Shown: positions 17,776-27,128 of the stretch, in pieces
How the letters are laid out: every line of letters begins with the position of its first letter
Numbering within the stretch: the stretch's first letter is position 1
Source: Asticcacaulis benevestitus DSM 16100 = ATCC BAA-896
Lineage (GTDB): Bacteria > Pseudomonadota > Alphaproteobacteria > Caulobacterales > Caulobacteraceae
Direction of reading: 5' to 3'
NCBI RefSeq assembly: GCF_000376105.1
Contig: NZ_AQWM01000002.1
Span: 248,001 to 312,000, forward strand
Length of the DNA stretch: 64,000 bases
Program-made: the position numbers and the translations under genes
Notes under the pieces: generated by a model
Database searches by the model: none
What the model was told of the DNA's origin: nothing
The model's input: only the letters and a program-made list of their open reading frames with translations

Positions 17776-19080
17776 ATGCAATCCCTCAAAATCACAGCCC
17801 TTGCGGCTGCGTCGGCGCTCGCCCTCATGTCCGGCCTCACCCCCTCCGCTCAGGCGGCTGGCTTCTACCTCCAGGACCTTTCGGCCAAGCAGGCCGGCAA
17901 CGCCTATTCCGGCGCCGTCACCGCCAAAGGCTCCGACGCCCTGTGGTGGAACCCGGCTGCCATCGCAGGCTCGACCACCAAGGACCTGAGCTTCGGCGCC
18001 GCCTATATCGCGCCCAAGGGCAGCGTCGATGACACCGGCTCGGTCATCGTGCGCCCCCGCCAGGCGCCCGCCGCGGTCGGCGGCAATCCGGTGTCGAAAG
18101 ATCCCATCGCCAACGGCGTCCTGCCCAGCGGCTCGTTCTCGATGCCGCTCAATGACCGCGTCGCCATCGGCGTCACCGTCACCTCGCCATTCTCGTTCGA
18201 GACCAATTACGACGCCGATAGCTGGGCGCGTTACAACGCCGACAAGACCCGCCTGACCACGGTCGATATCCAGCCGACCATCGCCTACAAGGTCAATGAC
18301 TGGCTGAGCGTCGGCGTCGGCCTCAATGCCGAATACACCAAGGCCACACTCGGCAATGCCCTGCCGAACCTCAGCGCCGCCCTGCCCGATGGCGCGCAGG
18401 TGCTCGAAGGCGACGGCTGGGACTACGGCTATACGCTGGGCGCTCAGGCGCAGCACAAGAACGTTACGGTGGGCTTAAGCTACAAATCCGCCATCAAGCA
18501 CGAACTGAACGGCAACCTGAAGATCTCCGGTCTGCTGGACCCGATTGCGACGTCCAACACCACGATTGATGGCCTTTCGGCCACCTTCAGCACGCCGTCG
18601 CAGACCATGCTCGGCGTCACGGTTCAGGCCACCGACAAGCTGGCCCTCCATGCCCAGGCGATCAGCTTCGGCTGGAGCGAGTTCGACACCATCAAGATCA
18701 GCGCGCCGGTTTCGCAGGCCATTCCGGAAGACTACCGCGATACGGTCAGCTTCGCGGTCGGCGGTGATTATGTCATCGACCCGAAATGGACGGTCCGCGC
18801 CGGTGTCCAGTATGACCAGACCCCGACCCGCGACGGTCACCGCGACGCCCGCGTGCCCGATGCCAACCGCATCGATTACGCTGTCGGCACCACCTACCAG
18901 ATGACGCCGAACTTCGCCATCGACGCCGCCCTGACCTATGTCGCCTTCGACAAGAGCCAGCTCAACTACACCACCGCCGCCTATGCCGGCACCCCCGTCC
19001 AGACGCCGGTGCTGATCAAGGGTGAGCTGAACGATGCCAGCGCCATGGTGCTGGCGGTCGGCGGCCACTACACCTTCTAG
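17776..19080 (+). CDS. FadL/OmpP1/TodX-family outer-membrane channel
   Basis: The 434-residue protein imports hydrophobic molecules such as long-chain fatty acids across the outer membrane. It has a signal peptide (cleavage after SAQA, residue about 28), then the FadL hatch signature AGFYLQDLSAKQAGNAYSG and ALWWNPAAIAG. A 14-stranded barrel pattern follows, ending in the terminal Phe of GGHYTF, as BAM substrates do. A Shine-Dalgarno (AGGAG) lies at 17763-17767. The upstream palindrome array and repeated GGAATTC boxes (17701, 17716, 17752) suggest tight control. Substrate is not predictable. Confidence 0.93.
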   Translation: MQSLKITALAAASALALMSGLTPSAQAAGFYLQDLSAKQAGNAYSGAVTAKGSDALWWNPAAIAGSTTKDLSFGAAYIAPKGSVDDTGSVIVRPRQAPAAVGGNPVSKDPIANGVLPSGSFSMPLNDRVAIGVTVTSPFSFETNYDADSWARYNADKTRLTTVDIQPTIAYKVNDWLSVGVGLNAEYTKATLGNALPNLSAALPDGAQVLEGDGWDYGYTLGAQAQHKNVTVGLSYKSAIKHELNGNLKISGLLDPIATSNTTIDGLSATFSTPSQTMLGVTVQATDKLALHAQAISFGWSEFDTIKISAPVSQAIPEDYRDTVSFAVGGDYVIDPKWTVRAGVQYDQTPTRDGHRDARVPDANRIDYAVGTTYQMTPNFAIDAALTYVAFDKSQLNYTTAAYAGTPVQTPVLIKGELNDASAMVLAVGGHYTF

Positions 19081-19092
19081 GCAGCCGCATTT

Positions 19093-19120
19093 AAGGGGAG
19101 CCTCACAGGGGCTCCCCTTT
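19093..19120 (+). terminator. Rho-independent terminator after fadL-like gene
   Basis: AAGGGGAGCC-tcacagg-GGCTCCCCTT followed by T and CTG; the stem can also serve the convergent LacI-type gene. Confidence 0.7.
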
Positions 19121-19167
19121 CTGCGCCCTAGCCAAGCGTCATGACCTCTGACTCATGACGTTTGGTA

Positions 19168-20190
19168 CTAGCCCCCGCAGGATTCGCGGATGACAAGTTG
19201 CGTCGGTATGCGCGTCATCTCCACCGGCTCATTGTCGATCAGGGCCGCGAGCGTATCGACCAGAACCCGGGCCGCTGTCGTGGTGTCCTGCCGCACGGTC
19301 GAGAGCGTGGGGTTGATGCAGGTGCAGGCCCACAGGTCGTCGAAACCCATCACCGACACGTCCTTCGGCACATGCAGGCCGCGCTTTTGCAGGCTCTGGA
19401 TCGCGCCGATGGCCAGGAGGTCGGTGACCGCGAAAACGGCGTCGAACTGAACGCCTTCATCGAGCAGACGTTCGATCGCCGCAGCGCCTTCTTCGCGTGA
19501 GATAAAGCAATCGATCGCGAGCGCCGGATCGGGTGTCAGGCCGGCCTCGACATGCGCACGCCGATAGCCTCTGAACCTTTCGAAAAACTCGGAATGATGC
19601 TCCGAGGCCTCGCCCAGAAACACGATGCGCTTGCGGCCCAGTTTGATGAGGTGCTCGACCGCCGAATGGGCACCCTCCTGATTTTGTGAGCCGATGAAGA
19701 GGTTCGGCGTTTTCGGCATGACCGGCCCGAACACCACCCACGGCTCACCCACCTGCTGCAGCACGGCGACCCGGCGCAGATAGGATTCGAAATCGCGATA
19801 ACCGAGGAAGATGATACCATCGGCGCGGCGCGAAAAACCATAGTCGGCGCCCCAGTCGGCATCGGCCTTTTGCAGCGACATCAGCACATCAACGCCCTTG
19901 GAATTGGCGTAGTCGAGGATGGAGCCGATCAGCGGCAGGAAGAAGGGATTGATGCGGTTGTCGGATTGGTCGAAGTCTTCGGAGACCAGCACGGCGATGG
20001 TGTTGATCTTCTTGGAGCGCAGCTTTCGCGCATTGATATCGACGGTGTAGTTGAGCTGGGTGGCGGCATCAAAAACGCGCTGGCGCACCGCTTCGCTGAC
20101 CGAGGCGGCGCCCGAAAGCGCCCGCGACACGGTGGCCTGGGAGACGCCGGCAAGCGCTGCGATATCGAAGGAGGTGGGGCGTTTCATCAT
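19168..20190 (-). CDS. LacI-family transcriptional regulator
   Basis: The 340-residue repressor has an N-terminal LacI helix-turn-helix (SFDIAALAGVSQATVSRALSG, about 7-27) with hinge helix ARKLRSKK. A periplasmic-binding-protein-like effector domain follows (IAVLVSEDF, ADGIIFLGY, GFDDLWACTCINPTLSTVRQD). Effectors of this family are usually sugars. No sugar transporter or enzyme is adjacent, so its target is unclear; one candidate LacI-type operator in the window is TGGTAGCGCTACCA at 59343-59356. The gene is convergent with the fadL-like gene. Confidence 0.93.
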   Translation of the reverse strand: MMKRPTSFDIAALAGVSQATVSRALSGAASVSEAVRQRVFDAATQLNYTVDINARKLRSKKINTIAVLVSEDFDQSDNRINPFFLPLIGSILDYANSKGVDVLMSLQKADADWGADYGFSRRADGIIFLGYRDFESYLRRVAVLQQVGEPWVVFGPVMPKTPNLFIGSQNQEGAHSAVEHLIKLGRKRIVFLGEASEHHSEFFERFRGYRRAHVEAGLTPDPALAIDCFISREEGAAAIERLLDEGVQFDAVFAVTDLLAIGAIQSLQKRGLHVPKDVSVMGFDDLWACTCINPTLSTVRQDTTTAARVLVDTLAALIDNEPVEMTRIPTQLVIRESCGG

Positions 20191-20260
20191 GTGGCTTTTT
20201 GTAGTGGTTGCGCCAGCATCGCACTGCCTAAGGCTTTAGTCCATATGCAGGTTTTAGAAG

Positions 20261-20376
20261 CTACCCACAGATAAGCCAGATAAGCACAGATGGCGCTTCG
20301 CGCCTCTATAAACCCATGCCTCCAGCCCCTGCTTATGTCTATGAAATCTGTGCAATCTGTGTAATCTGTGGATCAA
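20261..20376. repeat. Inverted pair of ATCTGTG repeats
   Basis: CTACCCACAGATAAGCCAGATAAGCACAGAT (20261-20291) faces AAATCTGTGCAATCTGTGTAATCTGTGGAT (20344-20373). It is the third member of the repeat family at 7590 and 16291 and fills the LacI-LysR gap. Confidence 0.65.
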
Positions 20377-20390
20377 CTTTCTTGCCGGGC

Positions 20391-21290
20391 TCAGTCCAGA
20401 TAATCGCGCATGATCTCGACCACCCAGTCCATGAAGGCGCGGACGCGGCGCGCCTGATGGCGACGGCGCGGATAGATCATCGACACCGGCAGGGGCTCGG
20501 CTTCATAGGCCGGTAAGATCTCCACCAGCCGCCCCTCAGCGACATGGGGCCGGTTGGCGGTGCGCGGCGACTGGAAAATGCCGAGGCCCGCCAGGGCGGC
20601 GCTGCTGAAGGCTTCGGTATTGTTCACCGTGATCCGCCCCGGCATATCCACCACCTGGTAATCATCGCCGCTACGGTACTCAAAACCATAGGGCCGCGCA
20701 CCGAGTGTCTGGGCATAGTGGATCAGGTGATGGCCGTTCAGATCATCGAGCGTCTTCGGTTCGCCATGGCGCGACAGATAGGCCGAGCTGGCGTAATTGC
20801 CCATACGCATCACGCCAAGCGGACGCGACATCAGGGCCGAATCGCTTAAGGCGCCGACGCGGATGACGCAGTCGAAGCCTTCCGCCACCACATCGACGCG
20901 CCGGTCGGTGCACGACAGTTCGATCGCGATCCCCGGATGCTGACCTAGGAATTCCGGCAGGCGCGGCACCAGAAAATCGCGTGCCATACTGACCACCATA
21001 TCGACGCGCAAGGTGCCCGTCAGCGTCCCTTGCGTGCGCTCGAACATGGCGCCCAGTTCGTCAAGTTCGGCCAGAACCTCGCGGCAACGCTCATAATAGG
21101 CCTGCCCATCCTGGGTAAGCTGAACGCGTCGCGTGGTGCGGTGGAAAAGCTGGATTTTGAGATGCGCCTCAAGCTGGCTGACCGCGGCCGAGGCGCTCGA
21201 TTTCGGCAGGCCGAGCGACTGCGCCGCCGCCGTGAAGCTGCTCAGTTCGGCGACGCGGACAAAGGCGGTCATGGCTTCGAGGCGATTCAT
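20391..21290 (-). CDS. LysR-family transcriptional regulator
   Basis: The 299-residue protein has the LysR winged helix-turn-helix (residues 1-60: MTAFVRVAELSSFTAAAQSLGLPKSSASAAVSQLE) and an effector domain of the CrgA/DmlR-like group (DMVVSMARDFLVPRLPEFLGQHPGI, RVGALSDSALMSR). It is transcribed divergently from the adjacent SDR gene across 92 bases, so it probably controls that gene and itself. TCCGAA at 21302-21307 and TTCGGA at 21340-21345 form a spaced palindrome in this gap that could bind the tetramer. Confidence 0.93.
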   Translation of the reverse strand: MNRLEAMTAFVRVAELSSFTAAAQSLGLPKSSASAAVSQLEAHLKIQLFHRTTRRVQLTQDGQAYYERCREVLAELDELGAMFERTQGTLTGTLRVDMVVSMARDFLVPRLPEFLGQHPGIAIELSCTDRRVDVVAEGFDCVIRVGALSDSALMSRPLGVMRMGNYASSAYLSRHGEPKTLDDLNGHHLIHYAQTLGARPYGFEYRSGDDYQVVDMPGRITVNNTEAFSSAALAGLGIFQSPRTANRPHVAEGRLVEILPAYEAEPLPVSMIYPRRRHQARRVRAFMDWVVEIMRDYLD

Positions 21291-21382
21291 TGTTCACATT
21301 ATCCGAACAGTCAGGTCACATTGCGATGTTTATCGCCTTTTCGGAAAACAGTAAACCGTGTCCATCAAACAAGGAGATACCT

Positions 21383-22135
21383 ATGAAAATCGCACTCATC
21401 ACCGGCGGCAGCCGCGGCCTCGGCCGCAACATGGCCCAACATCTCGCCGCGAGGGGCACAGACATTATCTTCGCCTACCGCACGCGCAAGGACGAGGCCG
21501 ACAGTCTGATCGATGAACTGAAGCCTATGGGCCGCAAGGCCGTGGCCCTGCAACTCGATGCCGGCGTCACGGGTGGCTTCGATGCCTTTACCGGGCAGGT
21601 GCGCGAAGCGCTGCAAACCACCTGGGGCCGCGACCGCTTCGACGTCCTGATCAACAACGCCGGCACGGGCCTTTATGCGCCCTTTGCTGAGACGACAGAG
21701 GCGCAGTTCGACGAGGTGATGAACCTGCACTTCAAGGGCGTCTTCTTCCTCACGCAGAAACTGCTGCCGCTGATCCATGACGGAGGCGCGATCCTGAATG
21801 TATCGTCGGGTCTGGCGCGCTTCAGCTATCCCGGCTCTTCGGCTTACGCCGCCATGAAAGGCGCCATCGATGTGCTGACGCGCTATCAGGCGGTGGAACT
21901 GGGCGCACGCCGTATTCGTGTCAATTCGATCGCGCCGGGCGCCATCGCCACCGATTTTGGCGGCGGTCGCGTGCGTGACGACGCCCATCTCAACGCCGCC
22001 ATCGCCAGCCAAACGCCGCTGGGTCGCGTAGGTCTGCCGGACGATATCGGCGGCGCGGTGGCCATGCTGGTATCGGATGAGGCCGGCTGGATCAATGGCC
22101 AGCGCATCGAACTCTCAGGCGGGATTCATGCCTGA
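21383..22135 (+). CDS. Short-chain dehydrogenase/reductase
   Basis: The 250-residue oxidoreductase has the classical SDR motifs: nucleotide-binding TGGSRGLG near residue 8, NNAG near 91, the catalytic Ser in NVSSGLARFS and YAAMK, and the C-terminal GGIHA. Start ATG 21383 follows AAGGAGA at ideal spacing; upstream in-frame starts overlap the LysR promoter region. Substrate cannot be predicted. It is probably regulated by the divergent LysR protein. It ends 15 bases from convergent rimM, where trmD would be expected in many relatives. Confidence 0.92.
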   Translation: MKIALITGGSRGLGRNMAQHLAARGTDIIFAYRTRKDEADSLIDELKPMGRKAVALQLDAGVTGGFDAFTGQVREALQTTWGRDRFDVLINNAGTGLYAPFAETTEAQFDEVMNLHFKGVFFLTQKLLPLIHDGGAILNVSSGLARFSYPGSSAYAAMKGAIDVLTRYQAVELGARRIRVNSIAPGAIATDFGGGRVRDDAHLNAAIASQTPLGRVGLPDDIGGAVAMLVSDEAGWINGQRIELSGGIHA

Positions 22136-22149
22136 TTTGGCATGCGTAA

Positions 22150-22650
22150 CTAAACGCCGGTGAGATCCACCACCATCCGGCGTTCGGCCAGGAGGACTTC
22201 CGGCACATTGTCCAGGGTGAACAAGAGGTAGAAGTTCGGTCCTTCGAGCGGGTGGATATCGAGCAGGTCGCCGGCGCCGAAATTATCGACATTCATCACG
22301 CGGCCGATTTCGGCTCCGGCCTGATCGAAGACCTTCATGCCGATCAGGTCGGTGATGTAATATTCGTCCTCGTCCGGCGCGGGCAGTTCAGCGCGATCGA
22401 TATAGAGCTTGAGCCCCTTGATCTTGTCGGCGGCGGTGCGATCGGGCACGCCCTCGGCCTTGACGATCAGCGCGCCCTTTTGTTCGCGTGCCTTGGTGAT
22501 GACCAGGGCCGGCTCCCCCTTGTCATTGAGCAGGGGGCTGTATTCCAGCACGCTGAACGGATCGTCCATAAAGCTCAGCAGCTTGAACTCACCGTTAAGG
22601 CCATTGGCGGCGCTCACTTGCGCAACGAAGATCAGGTCAGGTTTGGTCAT
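22150..22650 (-). CDS. rimM: Ribosome maturation factor RimM
   Basis: The 166-residue protein assists 30S head maturation by binding S19. The N-terminal RimM barrel starts MTKPDLIFVAQVSAANGLNGEFKLLSF; the C-terminal PRC-barrel has DEYYITDLIGMKVFDQAGAEIGRV and the final EVLLAERRMVVDLTGV. It lies downstream of rpsP but is separated by an intrinsic terminator, so its level is probably lower than that of S16. trmD and rplS, its usual partners, do not follow. Confidence 0.95.
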   Translation of the reverse strand: MTKPDLIFVAQVSAANGLNGEFKLLSFMDDPFSVLEYSPLLNDKGEPALVITKAREQKGALIVKAEGVPDRTAADKIKGLKLYIDRAELPAPDEDEYYITDLIGMKVFDQAGAEIGRVMNVDNFGAGDLLDIHPLEGPNFYLLFTLDNVPEVLLAERRMVVDLTGV

Positions 22651-22664
22651 ATCCGTTCCTATAT

Positions 22665-22697
22665 AGAAAAAGGGTCAGGACGCAAATCCTGACCCTT
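22665..22697 (-). terminator. Intrinsic terminator/attenuator between rpsP and rimM
   Basis: On the minus strand AAGGGTCAGGA-tttgcg-TCCTGACCCTT is followed by TTTCTATAT. A perfect 11-bp stem with a T tail inside the operon should limit transcription into rimM. Confidence 0.8.
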
Positions 22698-22722
22698 CAA
22701 CATGTCTGCGAAAACGCGCGCC

Positions 22723-23220
22723 TTATTCCGAAGCGGGTTGCTCTTCGGCGGCCGCTTCAGCGGCCGGAGCCTCTTCAGCCGGGGCTTCTTCAGCCACAGG
22801 CGCGTTCTTGGCGGCTTCGGCTTCGGCCTTGGCGGCAGCCTTGGCTTCTTCAGCTTCAGCCTTGGCAGCGGCTTCGGCGTCGATACGGTCCTGTTCGCGC
22901 TGGGCGCGTTCAGCGGCGCGCTCTTGCGCCTTCTTGCCCGGAACAGCCTTTTGCGGGTTGTTGCCGTGTTCCCACTTCACGAGGCCTTCTTGGCTAAGGA
23001 AGCGCGCAACGCGGTCGGTCGGCTGGGCGCCCTTCTTGAGCCACTCGGCGATGCGCTCAACCTTGAGCGTAACGCGCTGGGCGTCCTTCGGCAGCATCGG
23101 ATTGTAGGTGCCGACCTTTTCGATGAACTTGCCGTCGCGGGCGGCGGTCGCATCAGCGATGACGATGGTGTAGTAAGGGCGCTTCTTGGAGCCACCGCGG
23201 GACAGACGAATCTTAAGCAT
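22723..23220 (-). CDS. rpsP: 30S ribosomal protein S16 with Ala/Glu-rich extension
   Basis: Residues 1-80 are canonical S16 ([41 protein letters not shown]), needed for early 30S assembly. The remaining 85 residues are a low-complexity Lys/Ala/Glu tail ([19 protein letters not shown], then repeated APAEEA units). Alphaproteobacterial S16 proteins often carry such tails, and this one doubles the protein's length. ffh lies upstream on the same strand, with a 24-base gap. Confidence 0.97.
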   Translation of the reverse strand: MLKIRLSRGGSKKRPYYTIVIADATAARDGKFIEKVGTYNPMLPKDAQRVTLKVERIAEWLKKGAQPTDRVARFLSQEGLVKWEHGNNPQKAVPGKKAQERAAERAQREQDRIDAEAAAKAEAEEAKAAAKAEAEAAKNAPVAEEAPAEEAPAAEAAAEEQPASE

Positions 23221-23244
23221 TTCAGTATCCTAGAGTTAAAAGAG

Positions 23245-24837
23245 TTATTTCTTTGTGGGGTCGAACGGCTTTGCGCCCGGTAAACCGGGAAGGCCGCCGA
23301 ACAGGCCCGATGGAGGAGTGGCGCCAGAACCGCCTAAATTAGGCAATTTGCCGCCGCCAAGAGATTTCAGTTTTTCGAGATCGAGCGCCGGGTTGAGGCC
23401 CGCCAGCGGATTACCACCCGGGCCGGCCTGCGGATTGGCGCCCATCTTCTTGGCCAGTTCGGCCATGTTGGGCTGCGCGCCACCAGCACCCATCCCGAAC
23501 ATTTTCGCCATCGCGCCCATCTGGCCACGGCCATTGGAACGCGACATCATCTTGAAGGTATCGGCCATCTGGCGATGCTGCTTCAGGAGACGGTTGATTT
23601 CCTGCACCTCGACGCCCGAACCGGCGGCGATACGGCGCTTACGCGAAGCGTTGAGCAGGTCCGGCTTTTTGCGCTCCAGCTTGGTCATCGAGGTGATGAT
23701 GGCCACCTGGCGATCGAACACCTTGTCGTTCAGGTTCGATTCCTCGATCTGTTTCTTGACCTTCTGGACGCCCGGCAACAGGCCCATAATGCCCGACATG
23801 CCGCCCATCTTCTTCATCTGGCGCAACTGATCGGCCAGATCGTCGAGATCGAACTGGCCCTTGGCCATCTTCTTCGCCATGGCCTCGGCCTTGGCGACGT
23901 CGAGTTCCTGCGACGCCTTTTCGACCAGCGCGACGACATCGCCCTGACCGAGGATACGGCCGGCGATACGGCGGGCATCGAAGACATCGAGCGCATCAAC
24001 CTTTTCGCCGGCGCCGAGATACTTGATCGGCAGGCCGGTGACGGCGCGCATCGACAGCATGGCGCCGCCGCGACCATCGCCATCGGCGCGGGTCAGGATC
24101 AGGCCGGTCAGCGGCAGGCGCTCATGGAAGGCGCTGGCGGTGCGCACGGCGTCCTGTCCGGTGAGGCTGTCGGCGACGAGGAAGGTTTCGGTCGGCTTGG
24201 CGAGCTTGGCGATCTCGGCCGCTTCGTCCATCATCGCTTCATCGAGCGTGGTGCGGCCGGCGGTATCGAGGATCAGGACGTCGAAGCCCTGCAGCTTGGC
24301 CGATTGCAGCGCGCGGCGTGCGATCTCGACAGCGCTCTGGCCGGCGACGATCGGCAGGACGGCGACATCGACCTGTTCGCCGAGCAACTTGAGCTGCTCC
24401 ATGGCGGCCGGACGGCGCGTATCGAGCGAGGCCATCATGACCTTCTTGCGATCGAACTTGGTCAGGCGCAGGGCCAGCTTGGCCGAGGTGGTGGTCTTGC
24501 CCGAGCCTTGCAGACCGGCCATCAGGATGACGACGGGCGGCACGGCGGCGAGATTGATCGGCTCCGGCTCTTCGCCACCCAGCATCTCGATCAAGCCGTC
24601 ATAGACGATCTTGACCACCTGGTCGGCGGGACGAACGGCCTTGATGACCGCTTCGCCGGTGGCCATTTCCTTGGCGCGCGTCATGAACTGGCGGACGACC
24701 GGCAGTGCCACGTCGGCTTCCAGCAAGGCGACGCGCACTTCGCGCAGGGCCTCGTCGACATCCTTTTCCGAAAGGACGCCGCGGCCGCTGAGGCGGTCAA
24801 ACAAACCGGAAAGACGGTCGTTTAAGCTGTCGAACAT
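23245..24837 (-). CDS. ffh: Signal recognition particle protein Ffh
   Basis: The 530-residue SRP54 GTPase binds 4.5S RNA and targets signal-sequence-bearing ribosomes to FtsY. The NG domain has the P-loop GLQGSGKTTTSAKLA, DTAGRTTLDEAMMDEA and TRADGDGRGG. The M domain follows, with SGVEVQEINRLLKQHRQMADTFKMM. The C-terminus ends in a Gly/Pro-rich tail (GSGATPPSGLFGGLPGLPGAKPF) longer than in E. coli. It heads an ffh-rpsP-(terminator)-rimM operon. Confidence 0.97.
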   Translation of the reverse strand: MFDSLNDRLSGLFDRLSGRGVLSEKDVDEALREVRVALLEADVALPVVRQFMTRAKEMATGEAVIKAVRPADQVVKIVYDGLIEMLGGEEPEPINLAAVPPVVILMAGLQGSGKTTTSAKLALRLTKFDRKKVMMASLDTRRPAAMEQLKLLGEQVDVAVLPIVAGQSAVEIARRALQSAKLQGFDVLILDTAGRTTLDEAMMDEAAEIAKLAKPTETFLVADSLTGQDAVRTASAFHERLPLTGLILTRADGDGRGGAMLSMRAVTGLPIKYLGAGEKVDALDVFDARRIAGRILGQGDVVALVEKASQELDVAKAEAMAKKMAKGQFDLDDLADQLRQMKKMGGMSGIMGLLPGVQKVKKQIEESNLNDKVFDRQVAIITSMTKLERKKPDLLNASRKRRIAAGSGVEVQEINRLLKQHRQMADTFKMMSRSNGRGQMGAMAKMFGMGAGGAQPNMAELAKKMGANPQAGPGGNPLAGLNPALDLEKLKSLGGGKLPNLGGSGATPPSGLFGGLPGLPGAKPFDPTKK

Positions 24838-24888
24838 GAACCAGAACCTTCATTAAGTCTGCGCATTTTCAGGCCAAACCACAAAAAC

Positions 24889-24922
24889 AAAAAACCCCCG
24901 AGGGCGCCACGCGCTGTCGGGG
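24889..24922 (-). terminator. Terminator-like hairpin in the ffh leader
   Basis: On the minus strand CCCCGA-cagcgcgtggcgccc-TCGGGGG is followed by TTTTTTGTTTTTG. It sits 50 bases upstream of the ffh start with no annotated gene ending before it, so it resembles an attenuator. A 13-codon frame (MKPFTITTFPDQE, 24980-24939) precedes it. The rest of 24838-25226 holds no gene I can support. Confidence 0.55.
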
Positions 24923-25159
24923 AGCCTTCTCATCCTCGTTATTCCTGGTCAGGAAAGGTCGTGATGGTGAAGGGTTTCATGATAGGGCGCGAAGAGGTGC
25001 GCGGATGTGAGCGGTTCTTTGACGGAAAAGCCCGTGAGAGTCAAGCCATAGCCTGTTGGCACAGGTTTCGACTTGCCAATTCAGCGCCCCATCAGAGAGT
25101 TTCTGAAAAAAAATATTCCATAGATAAAGTATATGAAAATTCTGGCGCACGGCTAATTT

Positions 25160-25174
25160 TTAATGGCCTATTAA
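25160..25174 (+). promoter_or_regulatory. Full CtrA-type site upstream of the chemoreceptor gene
   Basis: TTAA-TGGCCTA-TTAA matches the Caulobacter CtrA consensus TTAA-N7-TTAA exactly, 52 bases before the start codon, consistent with cell-cycle control of motility genes. Confidence 0.6.
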
Positions 25175-25226
25175 TGAGTTGGGGCCCATTTCAGTAACGC
25201 AGATACATTAAAAGCGCAATAAATAC

Positions 25227-27128
25227 ATGGGGTTGTTTGTGCACGCCGGACAATTTTGGGATGTGATCAATCAGCGCATCAGTATCAGCGGACGCATGCG
25301 CATGGTGAGCGTGCTGATGGTTTTGCCGGTTCTCTTTACCGGCTACATGCTTTGCCGAACCCACCAGGCTACGATTGACTTTGCGCGGGCGGAAATAGGC
25401 GGCGCCCACGACCTGACTTCGCTTTGGCCTGTCTTCATGGCGGGCGCCAGAAACGAGGACATGGATGGCACGATGCCCCATGATCTGGCCTCCGCAAAGC
25501 CTCAATTTCTCAGCGACACCGATACAAACAGCCTTTCTGGCCTCAAAGGCGCACCGTTACTGGCGCAGACACAGGTTCTTATTGGGAAAATTGGTGACCA
25601 ATCCGGCCTGATCCTCGATCCGGATCTTGACAGCTTTTACATGATGGACGCCGTCGTCGTAAAATTGCCAGCTCTGCTGTCTGATGCCCACCAGGTGTTC
25701 GCTACCCATGCCGCCGCCGCCGGAGATACAGCGCACAGCATGTCTCTTATCACGCTGATGAACGCGACCGCTGATCTGAAAGCCTCCGCGGAAAAATCAG
25801 GGTCATACGGCAAGGCGAAAACGCTTGCGCCGAAAACACAAGCCGCCCTGGATGCCCTGATTCAGGCCTCAAAGCAGCTTCAGACTTCGCCAGCCCCGGA
25901 CACTTACAGTCATGTCGTGGAGGCCGCCAATCTGTTTTTCAAACTGGGAAACAGTGACCTTGAGACCATGCTCGAACGGCGCGCAGCCAAGGAAACGCAC
26001 AAGATGTGGACCGAGCTGGGCATAGCCATAGCCGTACTGGCCATAGCCCTTGCTTTGACCACCATCATAGCGTCCGGCCTGTCACGCCGCCTGACGATTC
26101 TGTCAGGACTGATGCAAAAGCTGGCCAAGGGCGAGCCGGTCAGCGACATTCCCTATCAGGCGGATCGCCATGAAACAGGCATCATTGTGCAAACACTCAT
26201 CGCCTTCCGCAACAATTTAAGCGAAACCGAAGAGATGCGCCTGATGCAGCATCGCCTTGAGGAAGACGGCATCAACACCCGCCGCGCAGCGATGCTTGAT
26301 ATGGCCAATCATTTCGAGACGTCCGTGCTCAAGATTATCGACGGCCTCAATCACTCGACGCAAAACCTGGGCGCTACGGCGGCCGAACTGAGCGTACAGG
26401 CCGAACAGACGCGCAGCCGGAGCCAGGACGTGGCGCATGCGATGGAAACGACCAGCGGAAATGTCCAGTCTGTCGCGGGCGCCACCGAAGAAATGGCGAC
26501 CTCTTCCAGCGCCATAGCCGACCAGGCCGAACGCGCCGCCGAAGCCGCCGAAGCCGCCGCCGCCAAGGCCGAGGAAACCACCACCTGCGTCGCGGAAATG
26601 AATAGTGCGGCCAGCCGTATCGGCGCCACCATCGAATTGATCAACCGAATTACCTCACAAACCAATCTCCTGGCCTTGAACGCCACGATAGAAGCCGCGC
26701 GGGCTGGCGAAGCGGGCCGAGGCTTCAGCGTGGTGGCGACCGAAGTTAAGGCACTGGCGCAACAGACTGCCCACGCGACTGAAGAAATACGCCAGCAGGT
26801 AAAAGCGGTTCAGGCGGCGACCGACCATGCCGCCGCAGCGATGACGGCCATTGCCGGCATGGTTATAGGACTGCGTGATATTTCCGGTACAATCTCGCAG
26901 TCGGTAGGACAGCAGACTGCCGCGGTCGGTGAGATTTCGCGCTCGACCGCTGAGGTTGCGACCTCGACATCCGATATCAGCGGCGCGGTTGATGAGGTCA
27001 GCGCCACGGCGGGCCAGACCGGGCAACAGGCCCAGGACGCGCTGAGCGAGGTCAGGCAACTGTCAGAACAGACCCAGGCCCTGAAAGCGACCGCGCTTGA
27101 TTTTTTGACAACTGTACGGGCCGCCTAG
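25227..27128 (+). CDS. Methyl-accepting chemotaxis protein
   Basis: The 633-residue receptor has TM1 at about 26-44, a periplasmic helical domain of about 210 residues, TM2 at about 264-286 ([22 protein letters not shown]), a HAMP region (about 287-340) and a cytoplasmic signalling domain. The hairpin tip reads [42 protein letters not shown], the CheA/CheW contact. There is no C-terminal pentapeptide tether for CheR. Ligand unknown. The AT-rich upstream region has a CtrA site but no clear Shine-Dalgarno. The 3' end overlaps the convergent glycosyltransferase gene by four bases. Confidence 0.95.
   Translation: MGLFVHAGQFWDVINQRISISGRMRMVSVLMVLPVLFTGYMLCRTHQATIDFARAEIGGAHDLTSLWPVFMAGARNEDMDGTMPHDLASAKPQFLSDTDTNSLSGLKGAPLLAQTQVLIGKIGDQSGLILDPDLDSFYMMDAVVVKLPALLSDAHQVFATHAAAAGDTAHSMSLITLMNATADLKASAEKSGSYGKAKTLAPKTQAALDALIQASKQLQTSPAPDTYSHVVEAANLFFKLGNSDLETMLERRAAKETHKMWTELGIAIAVLAIALALTTIIASGLSRRLTILSGLMQKLAKGEPVSDIPYQADRHETGIIVQTLIAFRNNLSETEEMRLMQHRLEEDGINTRRAAMLDMANHFETSVLKIIDGLNHSTQNLGATAAELSVQAEQTRSRSQDVAHAMETTSGNVQSVAGATEEMATSSSAIADQAERAAEAAEAAAAKAEETTTCVAEMNSAASRIGATIELINRITSQTNLLALNATIEAARAGEAGRGFSVVATEVKALAQQTAHATEEIRQQVKAVQAATDHAAAAMTAIAGMVIGLRDISGTISQSVGQQTAAVGEISRSTAEVATSTSDISGAVDEVSATAGQTGQQAQDALSEVRQLSEQTQALKATALDFLTTVRAA

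Noticed and set aside
23575-24825. 416-codon plus-strand frame
   Set aside because: Antisense shadow of ffh.
24895-24990. 4.5S SRP RNA next to ffh
   Set aside because: No conserved SRP tetraloop domain; the sequence reads as a terminator with a short leader frame.
25055-25078. TTGGCAC...TTGC, sigma-54 promoter-like
   Set aside because: Spacing between GG and GC is about five bases too long for a -24/-12 promoter.
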